64,000 nucleotides of DNA from positions 376,520,877 to 376,584,876 of the forward strand of contig NC_081407.1 in the NCBI RefSeq assembly GCF_030272615.1, read 5' to 3'. The notes beneath the pieces were generated by a model that worked only from the letters and a program-made list of their open reading frames with translations, ran no database searches and was not told where the DNA came from. Origin of the DNA: Cryptomeria japonica. Taxonomy: Eukaryota > Streptophyta > Pinopsida > Cupressales > Cupressaceae. Shown piece by piece: positions 44,898-54,819 of this stretch. The position numbers and the translations under genes were made by a program. Position 1 is the stretch's first letter, and every line of letters starts with the position of its first letter.

Positions 44898-45054
44898 CTT
44901 GATCTATCTTAGTCTTCCTAGAGGACCTGTTTGAGTGTATCCTCTCAGCAGCTTATCCAATCGACAGCGTATGTTCATCACAGAACTGCCGATTTGACCT
45001 AGAAGATGCAAATTCATAATTTTCAAGCGCAAATGCGCTTACATGACACAAACA

Positions 45055-45300
45055 CTTTTTAAGACTGCACAGACGTGCCTGTCTAACACAGACAGGCCTG
45101 TCGGATGCAGACGTCCCTATGGACTGCATAGATGTGCCTAATTGACACAGACGTGCCTTCTTGGCACAAACGCGCCTGAACAGCACAGACGCGGCCACAT
45201 TTGACACAAATGCGGTTCCAGACATAAACGCACTTGGCACAAACACAAACGTGCCTATCCGACATAGACGTGCCTGGCACCAACGCAGACGCGCCTGGAT
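45055..45300 (-). repeat. GCGTCTGTG repeat cluster in the antisense intron
   Basis: On the minus strand about eleven copies of CGCGTCTGTG, CACGTCTGTG and close variants, often followed by TC and preceded by AGG. It is the same word that fills the sense 5' leader, in the opposite orientation. Confidence 0.88.
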
Positions 45301-45567
45301 GGTTTTTGACATTTTTTAGCCCTACTTCTAAGTGCATTTATTGCTCTAACTAGCATGCATTAATGACAAAAATTAAATGCGTCAAAGTACGAGGAGGTTT
45401 GGCGGTACTTACCGGCTCTCCTGCCTCTGCTGGCCTCAAAAATCGACGAATGCGGTTGAATCTATGAACGAAGGCCATCGCTACTGACTGCTGTTGCTCT
45501 TTTCTCGCTCTGCACTTTGATCTCGTGAAGGTGTAGATGACAATGAGGATGTATTTTTCCCGTGGTC

Positions 45568-45576
45568 TATCTTATA
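45568..45576 (-). promoter_or_regulatory. TATA box of the antisense gene
   Basis: TATAAGATA in the context GGCTATAAGATAGACC on the minus strand, 90 bp before the antisense ATG. A TATA box at this distance allows a start site about 60 bp upstream of the ATG. The promoter would lie between it and the 3' LTR (45823). Confidence 0.6.
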
Positions 45577-45808
45577 GCCTACCCTAGCCTTAGCCTTCAT
45601 TTCCCGAGTCAGTCTTCTTCATTCTGTGACTTTGTCATTTTATCCAGTCAGTCCATTCTATCCCGTCTTTCTTATCGAGAGATTGTCTGCAATCTTTTCA
45701 GACATTTTCATCCAATCTCTCTTTGGGGCATATCATTCCCATTCTGGGGCAACTCTGTATCAGTTTAACTTATCTTCTTTGAAACAACGTGACAAGCCGC
45801 ATTGTCTC

Positions 45809-45822
45809 AAAGAGGGGCAAAA
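45809..45822 (+). promoter_or_regulatory. Polypurine tract of element H
   Basis: AAAGAGGGGCAAAA, directly before the 3' LTR; element E has the same tract. Confidence 0.92.
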
Positions 45823-46600
45823 TGTAGACACCCAAAATTGTCATGTCTAATTAAATAAATATTTTGTTTATTTAATTATCTAAGCCTAATTCTTCTATTA
45901 ATTAAATAAATCTTTATTTATTTAATTAATTCATTTATCCTCTTCTAGCCTTATTTCTCATTTAAATAAATACATTTATTTATTTAAATTACCCTTTTCC
46001 TAAATTAAATAAATATTTTATTTATTTAATTGATCCCACTTCTTCTATAAATTAAATAAATCTTTATTTATTTAATTAATTCATTAGCTTTTTCTACACA
46101 TGACACATGTCATTCATCTCTTAATTCATACACTACCTACCTCTTTCATTATTTTATTATTTCCTCTACCTACCCTCTAATCCTAGCCGACCTCCTTTTT
46201 ACACCTCTCAATCTTATCCCTCCATTTCATATTGTGTCTTCTATTTAAGGAGATGCTTCCTTCATTATCAAACCCTAATCATTCTATTCATCCTAATGAT
46301 CATTTTGGCTACACTATGAGTCTACTTGCAACCACATTCTGTTCTTTGTTTAGCTCTTGTGCACATAAAATTTGAGAGCAAATATATCAAGCAAGATCAA
46401 TGGAGATAGGAAGAATGGAGATCAAAAACCCTATTGGACATGTGATGGTATCATTTTTGTAATTTTGTTTTATTTACATTGTCTTAAGTAATCTTCATAT
46501 GTTATGGTGGATCTTTGTTGTTGTTAGGCTAGGGTTTGGTGGTTGAATTCATTTAGCCTTTCAATCTTGTTATTATTGTTATCCATTTTCACCATAAACA
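45823..46600 (+). repeat. 3' LTR of H1, also the 5' LTR of the second unit H2
   Basis: 778 bp, about 98.5 percent identical to 31261-32038 by eye. It is followed at once by a primer-binding site and leader, so it serves both units. Confidence 0.95.
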
Positions 46601-48927
46601 TTTTGGCACGCCCGGTGGGACTCTTGTCCCTTTGCATTTAACCTCCTTGTTGCAGATTTTACGTTTTTGAAGTTGCAGATCAGACATTTTCGACAGCATT
46701 TTAGGTTTTTTCGCGTCTGCGCACTTTCGGATCGCATTTTTGATTTTCTGGGGCGTCTGCGGAATCTGGAATCGCGTCTGTGTTTTCGACAAATTTTATT
46801 TTGCAGGTTTCAGAAAAGAGTGTCTGTGTTGTAAAAACGCATCTGTATCATTTCTATCTGTGTTTGTGTCGGAAAGGAGCGTCTGTGATTTTTAATCACG
46901 TCTGTGCATCACAGAACCACATCTGTGTTACCCAGACGCGTCTGTGTTAAGGGTAACAACGTCTATGTATCTCCTGTTTCAAAATTTTGAAGTTTTCATT
47001 GATTCAATTTTCAGATTTTTGCACTTAGGGTTTCAGATCTCGTTTATTTTGCACTAACACTTTCAGATCTAGCTAACTAAATTGGTGCAGCTTGTCTTGG
47101 AAGCAAAACATTTTGTTGAAGGCCCCTATTTCACAAAGTCTTTTGGGTTTTTTAAAATTTACCTAACTTGTGTGTTTGCAGGAAGGGGCGATTATGTCAA
47201 ACAACCCAAACTACTAACAACTTTTGTTGCAGGTCCTTGGCAAGAGTTTTTGATTTTTATTGCGTGCCTTGTTTTCATAGACTAGCAAACACTTCCATTG
47301 GTGCACTAAAATTGAATCATTATCTTTTGTGTCTTGAGCAATAGGCTCTTTTTGTTTAATCTTTAGAGGGCCTGTCTTCCCGCGTGGTCATTAGGACTAC
47401 TAGTGAGAAGAGAATGACCCAAGTGGTAGCAAGGAAAACCCACCTCTTTCGAACCACTATAATCAAATGTATTCATGGTGAAAACTATGAATAACGTGTG
47501 CTGATTAGTTCATACCGACACTATGTCTCCCCATAAACCCATTTGATCAAATTTATTTGATCATTTGTAGGGCATAACCCCTACCGGCTGGGAGCCTTCT
47601 TTATTTACAGAGCTGAAAGTGCCGCATGGATGGCCACACGAGCGGATGCCCTTACTAGCACCTTTTTTTTTTAGAAGCCCAAATCCTTCTAGTTGTTGGG
47701 GTAGGAGGTCGGACCTCTGGTAGCGGCCCACACACATACGGTTCTTAGTAGAGATACAAAGTTTGCCATGGGGAGTTTTCTTAGGGACTGATGCTTGGCT
47801 GACCCGAGAAGTGAGTGCCGAGGGTGGAGCCAGTGAGGTCAAGCATCTAAGTATCCGCTCTGAATAGCGTAGCCTCGGGGGTAAAACCCTATGTGGGATC
47901 AACAACTATTGTCTTGGCCAGCCATAAGAATTGTGCTTGACTTCTTTTAAACATTCAAAACATTCAAGACCAAACAACAAAACATTGTGTCTTTTGTGTC
48001 TTCAAGTGTATGCAAAACATTTTACATCAAACAACACACTTTTCTTGGAGTCATTTTGAGTCTAGACACTTGCAAACATTGAGTCCTCATCAACATTGTG
48101 TCCTCTTGTCACGAAAAATAGTCAAACAGTCAGATTTGGTCACAACAAAATGACTTCACAGATTGAAAAAATTGTACAAAGTTTACAGAAACGCGTCTGT
48201 GGCTGTTCTAATCGCGTCTGTGCCATTTAAACATGTCTGTGAAGGGCATAATCACGTCTGTGTGTCTAGCAACGTCTGTGTCAAACAGAGACACGTATGT
48301 GTCGGATAACCGCATCTGTGAAGTATACAGGTGCGTCTGTGTCCAGAATTGAAAAGAAAATTTCACAGTCCAGTAAACAAAAAAAATCAGTTTCAGAATT
48401 CTTGAGCTTCCTAGGTTGTTTCTTCAGGTTTCATCTAGCATTCAACCTGTCTTTGGGTCTCACATAGTCCATCATTGCTTCACATCTCATTTTACATTCA
48501 TACTTGTCTAAACTTGAGTCAAAAGGTCACTTGCTTGTCCTCATCATACTTTGTCAACACACTACATACAACAACACTTTGCTAAGTGGTCCCTCATCAA
48601 GGTTTCTTACCTTTGGGTCTCATTTGGTCTTACTTAGAGTCAAGGTCAGCTTACCTCATCAAGAGAAACTATCCTCTCTTTGGAAGTCACACCTACTCTA
48701 CTACATACATACTTGGTCTTACACTTTGGACATTGCAAGTACACCTCAGATTCATTTACACTCCATCCAACTCTTGGTCTTCCATACTTTTTCCATTTTT
48801 ATCTAGTCTTACACATCTTGGTTAATACCTAGTTCATGGTTGAAACCCGTCTTCAAAAATCTAGGAGAGAAACTAAAGAGGCTCAAGAGTCTGCAAACAT
48901 GAGTTCTTATGAGTATGACAAAGATTT
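46601..48927 (+). mobile_element. Truncated second H unit (leader and gag start)
   Basis: It matches 32039-34365 base for base apart from scattered changes, including primer site (46604-46621), both GCGTCTGTG clusters and the Gag start (ATG 48836). The match ends at GAGTATGACAA and the short common GATTT (48923-48927), after which element G's gag begins. The Gag ATG is thus fused to unrelated sequence. Confidence 0.94.
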
Positions 48928-50976
48928 CTCTAGCTTGGGAAGAATCTGGCTTAAGGACACAATGGTTTGTTTAGTGTCAATCCCTATTCTAGTCTTTGAT
49001 GATTCAAACTATAGAGTTTTAGAATGAAAGTCTACCTATCCTCTCTAGGGTTTGATGTTTGGATGTCTATTGTAAATGGCTGCCCTAGTAAAGTCATTCC
49101 TCCCACCAATTCAGATGCAAAAAGAAGAAACTAGTGTAATGATGTAGCAATGAAGCCTATACTCTATGGGTTATCAGATGATATATCCTCTTAGGTGGAT
49201 AGATGCAGGTCAGAAAAAACCTTATGGGAGAGATTGAAGAAGCTCTGTGGAAATGAGCCCACTACTGCAGAACCAAATTGTGATGATAGAATGAGAAATG
49301 GATCTCATGTATCTATAGATGATGAAGGTAGTTCTACTAACATCCATAACTTTGATGAAGAAGGAACCCACCTCTTCATGGCTCAAGAATCAGAAGATGA
49401 GAGGCACACATCTGAGAATGATCATGTAGATCACTCCTACCGGCAAGATGTATTTGGCAGTGATAGTGAAGGAGAAGAAGAAGATGAAGAAGAAGTTGAT
49501 CTTGAAGGTGGGCTTGTAAATGCACTTGAACAACTTAGTAGAGTAATAAATGAATACAAGCTATTCAAGAATACTGCTATAGTGGAGCATAACCAATTTA
49601 GAAAATGCCTTGAAGATTTTGAGAAATGTATCTCAGAGTTGAAGCCTAAAGAAGAAGACACCAAGGAGTGTTAGTGTAAAGATCTAGCATCTGAGCTAGA
49701 GGTAAAAGACAAAGAATATCAACAACTTCTTGGAGAAATGGAGGTTCTCTGAAATGACCTTGAGAAATGTTAGGATGAGCTCAAGGTAAGAATCCGGTTT
49801 GATGGTAGTAGTGATGCCTTGGATAAAATGTTGAAAAAGAAAAAGCATACCAAGGACACTGAAGGATTATGAAGTGGTGCAAATGAATGCTCCACCAACA
49901 AGAATGTCCCCCATAATGACATTTTGTTTGTCTCCTCAAATGGAGAGAACAAGGGACATACCTTCACAGTTAGAAATTCTCCCCAGAAGAAGGTAGATCT
50001 AATAACAACCAATGATGACTTGCAGACAAGAATGAGGACCGATGTTTCAAGAAGGAGGAACAATGCAGATCCCAAAGGAAAATGGAAAATGGGAGAAGAC
50101 ATCTTCACTAGAAGTAACAACATGAGAAAATAGCAAAGAAGACCTCTTATCGACAGAGGACAAGGAAATGCTATTGCCCACAAGACAAGGCAAGTGTGGG
50201 AGAAGAAGAAATCAAATGGAAGATCTGCTCAACATGAACAATCTAGGATCCATCCTTAGAGAAGGAGAAATGGAGATGCCATACCGCTAAGATCTTCCCA
50301 TGCATGGCAGAATAAGTTTGTAAGTTACAAACCTTCCTTCTCTGGCTATTTTGTTGCATGTAACAGTTATGGCCATAAGGCAGAAGAATGTAGAAAGGGA
50401 TCTAGAAAGAATAATCTAGGATCTCATAGAAATCATGCTTATGAGAAAAATGTATCAAGGAGTAGAAACATGCATAATTCTTCTCCTGGTTATGCATATA
50501 GTGTTTTCTATAACTACAATGGATTTGGCCATAGAGAGTTTGAATACAAAACGAAGGACTCACAATCACATGGAAGCCGATATAGAAGCTATGATCAACA
50601 TTGAAATGGATACAAAGCATATGGAAGTCAAAGACCTGGATGAACTCAAAGGATAAATGTCCCAGCAGGATCCAGAGGTTCACCAGTTTCAGTTTCCAGT
50701 CACAACAACATGACCAAAAGAAATTGGTCAAACCGACATGTTAAGAGATTCCCCAATCATGAAGTTGGGATGTATTTTTTGTGCTACTATAGCACTTATT
50801 TTGGTTGTGATGCAGAATCTAGAAATACAAGGACCCAACAACATAACAAAGAAAGACCTTCTCCCAAGAATAAAAAATGGGAAGAAGAATGTGACCAAAT
50901 AGGAATGGAAGAAGAAGCAAGAGGATACAACCATGGACCAGAACTGTGCATTCAATGCATAGGTGATATCTCCTAA
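48928..50976 (+). pseudogene. Gag of element G
   Basis: The start reads FDDSNYRVL-like, then SLGFDVWMSIVNGCPSKVIP and DRCRSEKTLWERLKKLCGNE, the N-terminal and core Gag of copia elements (frame changes near 49050). An open piece at 49195-49674 continues with an acidic Asp/Glu run (SDSEGEEEDEEEVDLEGG) and a coiled coil. After stops come Lys-rich segments and two weak Cys-His knuckles: CNSYGHKAEEC (50355) and a second with YNYNGFGHREFE, lacking cysteines. The last piece (50710-50976) has no recognised domain. The upstream end was lost in the H2/G junction. Confidence 0.82.
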
Positions 50977-52239
50977 GGCTTAAAGGAGATGTAGGATCTA
51001 AGGGGGAGTAGTACACTAAATTTATCATTCACCCCCTCAGTGGAATATAACACATGGAAGAACAAGTTGCTGCTAGTATGAAGGAAGAAAATGAGATGAT
51101 AAGCATGTGTAGTGGAAGCTTTGGGCACGCATCTACAGATTTGAGTTGGATCACTACTGCATGTGTTAATAGATGGATATCAACAATTGGAATAAGATAT
51201 AAAGTAACACAAAATGTCAGTCTTTATAGGAAGGTGCTCTGCTAGTGATGATGGCCTAGTACAAGGAACTGGTATGTGCTGGATGTTATCGGTATGAATG
51301 CTAATAGGTTCTTGCAGGTTATGTAAGACAATGTGGCTAGAGATCATTGCATTAGTCCCGGTAACATGGAATGAAGACTTTATGTCTTAGGTGGTGTTGA
51401 TGAAGACCTGAATGACATATGTTAGCGTGGTTGTTGTTTATGTAGGCACACATGTTATTGGGTTAACCGGTTTAATTCATGGCATGATGATGGCATTGTA
51501 TGGCATTATGTACATCCAAGATCATGTCATAGGTTGTGGTGGATATGATGGAGCTAAAAGATCATTAGATGATATCATATTCATAGCTCAAGCGGTATAT
51601 GGAGTTGATTGAATCCTTGGTACTGATTTTGATTGACATTATGGACCTGAGATGTATAACTAAGGGGGAGTTCAAGTGCTTAAGAAGAAGAACCTACTTG
51701 CTTGAACTTGTGAGTGTATTGACTACCTAAACTACAGATGATGGAAATTATTGTAGGAATACCCAGGAGAATTTCATGGTTAAGGGTATCTATGCTTCAT
51801 TTGGTTGGTTGTATTCATAGTACAATCACACTTTATTCTAAAGAAATTTGGGATAAAAAAAGAGGTGATGCAATTTGACCAATAGGTAACAATTAATATC
51901 AGCTTTGCATACTCAACTGGTGTTAGTCGATGGTTGAGTTATCTATCTCAAGTATTGTGACTTGAGAAGATGTAACAAATGATAGTATCATAGGGGGTGA
52001 TGCAATGAATAAAGAAAAAGAGGAGAAATATTTCCGTCAGTGCACGATAGACACAAGGAGGAGTGAAATCCTATCAGTACGCTTTTCCATTGTTGTCAAA
52101 GGGGGGACAAAGATTTTGTAGTATACTACATACTACATGTACGTGAATCCATGGATTATACAAAAGGGGAGAGTTGGATCACACAAAGGGTGAGAGAGGT
52201 TATGTAGCATGTCATATACTACATGAGTTGACATTAATA
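50977..52239 (+). other. 3' region of G without pol
   Basis: No protease, integrase, RT or RNase H motif on either strand. Purine runs of the form AAGGGGGAG recur (51000, 51662, 51990, 52098, 52156), like those of element D. The ORF at 51412-51612 has no recognisable homology. Confidence 0.7.
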
Positions 52240-52253
52240 CCAAAGGGGGAGAT
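52240..52253 (+). promoter_or_regulatory. Polypurine tract of element G
   Basis: CCAAAGGGGGAGAT directly before the LTR start TGTTGGC. Confidence 0.93.
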
Positions 52254-54814
52254 TGTTGGCATTGTGTTGTCATTGATGTCAACCAGTATAGATGAATACA
52301 ACCAGTATGGGAGAGTGTTGACATTATTGTCATTGAAGTCAACCGGTATAGCTGGATACAAATACTATGGGAGAGTCTTGACATTAGTGTCATTGATTTC
52401 AAACAACATTGTGATGTCATTGGAGTCACTGATACACAAGTTAGTGTTTGACTTGTGTAGAAAATATGGACAAGAGACCGATATGATATAACAACCAGTA
52501 AATGATGAAATTTGTGAGTGGGAAAGATGTTGAGCTATTGATTGTGATGAAGACGTGGAGTGTTATCTAAATCATATCAACACATGAGGGGAAGGATGTA
52601 CAAGTCACCGATACAATGTGTGGATGCAGAACAACATGACTTCCACCGGATAGAGATGTAGTCACCATATGAACAAAAGACTGAAAGTGAATGTGCCACA
52701 ACTGGATCACATGTGCTTGTTTGAAGATATGTTGCACAAATAGGGAAGCCACATGATTAAACTATAGGATGTAGATGACAAGGATCCACTCCCACCAGTA
52801 AGTGGAGCTTATCTCCTATTATGCATAGTGTGCATCTTCATTCTATGAGATAAGGAAGAAGAGGTAAAGGTAGGTGTTTAAAGGCTCACACTGGATCTTA
52901 GTCAATCAAAGGAATGCCTAACATGTATGTACTTAGGGATATACACTAGACTGACAAAGAGGGCAGGATGAGTTGCCAGGATAGATGAAGAGTGATGGGT
53001 TTGTCACTTTGACAAACTGGTTGAGATATGGTGTGGTCTAATGATGAAAAAGGCAAAGTTGAGAATTTGTAGATAGAGAGTGCAACTAGCATGCAAATGC
53101 CTCAAATGGAAAAAATTGAAGGTTGATGACATGGTGTCATCAAGGTGCCTATCGATAAGTATGAGAACCGACAAGACAAAAAAGAAGCTAAGTGATGTTC
53201 TCCTACCATATGATAATGAACATGCTATAGATAGGCATGTCCGGTGATCAGTTAAGGTGTTCCACCGATTGATCAACAAAGTGCAGACATGATGGTTAAC
53301 CGGTAAAGTGTGAGATACCGATAGGGTTAGTGAACTGACAAAAAAGAAGGATTGGTTGTGTTTTGATTGTCGATGACTGAGTCTAGCTGACACAAAGATC
53401 TTTGTTGAGGTGGATATCGACAAGGATGCCATGTGGAGTTGAAGTGACAAGCTCGCAAAGGTTGGTGAAGTGTTGTGTCGATGAGGTAGTTGGCGGTTGA
53501 TTGACATTAAATGTTAACTGCGACAATCATGGAGGAGTTATAGAGGGTTTGTGGCTTGATGCAAACTAAATATCTGGACGATGCCATGAACGATGAAAGA
53601 CATTCAATTGCAGATCAGATTTGGTAAAGGAAACTTCAAGTTCACTAAATGTGATTGATAGAAGTAGGTCAAGGAATAGGGCATGTTTTCTAAATAGAGA
53701 AAACATGTATTGGAAGTCATGAGATTGATGGTGTTTGATCCATTGTAGGTGATCAATCTTTGTAAGGAGATCTGATTGGATTTTATGTGCCTCATGATTA
53801 GTGGAAGAAGCCCTAAGGCACCAAGTTTGAATGTTGCTTTTGGTAGGAAAGTATGATTATAAATATGCAGGCCAAAGACAGAATTTAAGAATGCCTCAAA
53901 GAGAGATGCTGCCAAGTAATGCAAAAGGATGCATAGAGAAGTAGATGAAGAGTGATATCTGGAGAGGATAATAGAGATCGAGTAGAAGGGAGACAACCGA
54001 CATGAAGGTTTAGTAGAGGCTTAAATAGTAAGGTTAATGCAACTAACAAGGAGCAAAGGAGGATCAATGTAGAAGTGAACAGGTGGTGTTCATGCCATCC
54101 AAAGGATAGCATAGAGTGAGGTGGTCATGAGTGTGTTGTAGAGAAAATCCCATAGGCACATAAAAGAGTAGGGTAGAACAAACTAAACTGGTAGAGAAGA
54201 GCCATAGAAGACTACAGAGAAGGGAAGTAGAGAACTGACAAGTATCAGATTGTAGACATATGGCTAAGATATCAAGACTGATGGTGGAGAGTAGCAGTAA
54301 AGGAGAGAGAAAAGAGAATTGACAAAGAGTAGTAAACCATTAAAGATTAGATACAACATAGAAGAAGAAGAGGTTGATCCAATATAGATCCAACAGAGAG
54401 ATTTGCAAAATTGTTACAAAATCCATTTGAAACAAGGTTATTAATTTGTAAATGATTATGTTTTGTATTCACTAAGTTGTAGCTTGGTTCAGGGGTTGTA
54501 ACTCCCAGGGTTGGTGCTCCTTGGGTTGGTGCCCTAAATATTGTAATCAAAGATTCATTGTGAGGCTGGATTGGAGTAGTAGACTCTAGAAACATTTCTC
54601 ACCAAGGTTTTTCCCATATTGGGTTTTCCTCGTATATGCTAGTGTTATGTGATGTCTCTTTTGTGTGTGATTGCATTTGTGTTGGTCTCCCCTCTAACTG
54701 GTAAGTCTGCATTGAGTTAGATCTGATAACCAATATACTCACATAGGATAGTTAAAGGGAAAAGTTTGAGAGCCACTAATTCGGCCCCCTCTTAGTGGTA
54801 CATTGTGTCTAGCA
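52254..54814 (+). repeat. 3' LTR of element G
   Basis: 2561 bp from TGTTGGCATTGTG to GTCTAGCA. It includes the 80 or so bases missing from the 5' LTR. TATAAATA box at 53858-53865 in the same place as in the 5' LTR. The first 180 bp hold three copies of the 60 bp unit with TTGTCATTGATGTCAAC. Confidence 0.9.
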
Positions 54815-54819
54815 AAAAG
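54815..54819. repeat. Target site duplication of G (right)
   Basis: AAAAG, one mismatch from GAAAG at 28774-28778. Confidence 0.75.

Larger units (their letters stand above)
44586..45412 (-). other. Intron of the antisense gene
   Basis: 827 bp between GTAAGT (45412) and TTGCAG (44586) on the minus strand. It joins exon 1 and exon 2 in phase 0 and removes several stops. It is filled by two repeat blocks (44622-44897; 45055-45300). As it lies antisense to the genomic RNA, it would not be spliced from the RNA used for retrotransposition. Confidence 0.8.
42583..45478 (-). pseudogene. Antisense Plant Mobile Domain gene carried by H
   Basis: A two-exon gene on the strand opposite to gag-pol. Exon 1 (45478-45413) is 22 codons (MAFVHRFNRIRRFL...). 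Intron 45412-44586 has GTAAGT and TTGATTGCAG ends and keeps the frame. Exon 2 runs to a TAG at 42583-42585. Exon 2 carries the Plant Mobile Domain (aminotransferase-like, PF10536): LRHVLYVLEFRANMGLLTAF, FHLPMGEMTVTLEDVYRILR, IPTDGDLIPYD, then VTQHTRYAWGPCVLAHLYYE, GCGVTLLQVWAYEHLLITRP. Next come acidic (GGGDDDDDGGGD), basic (GRSRRRRRG), Val/Gln-rich and coiled-coil regions. Defects: TGA near 44402 where Trp is usual, a frame change in a G6 run (about 44113-44118), stops at about 43841, 43816, 43574, 43280, 43252, 42886 and 42639. Related MAIN/MAIL proteins help silence transposons; whether this one does is unknown. Confidence 0.88.
31261..48927 (+). mobile_element. Tat-lineage gypsy element H plus a second partial copy in tandem
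   Basis: Unit H1 is LTR (31261-32038), primer site, 2.2 kb leader, gag-protease-G-patch-RT remnant-two RNase H domains-integrase in one frame, a 4.9 kb region with an antisense gene, a purine tract and LTR (45823-46600). Unit H2 follows at once: primer site, leader and the first 90 bp of gag (46601-48927), sharing the middle LTR with H1. Dual RNase H domains, the Cys-X2-His Gag knuckle, the G-patch and the antisense ORF are all marks of the Tat/Ogre branch of Ty3/gypsy. H1 lacks the RT core, so it could move only with help. Confidence 0.92.
28779..54814 (+). mobile_element. Copia element G, gag only, split by H
   Basis: G has two long LTRs of about 2.56 kb (28779-31260 plus a missing tail; 52254-54814), a gag gene and no pol. 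It inserted in the accessory ORF of F. Gypsy element H inserted near the end of its 5' LTR, and a deletion or recombination then joined the second H unit (48927) to the start of G's gag, removing the last 80 or so bases of the LTR, the primer site and G's leader. Confidence 0.85.
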
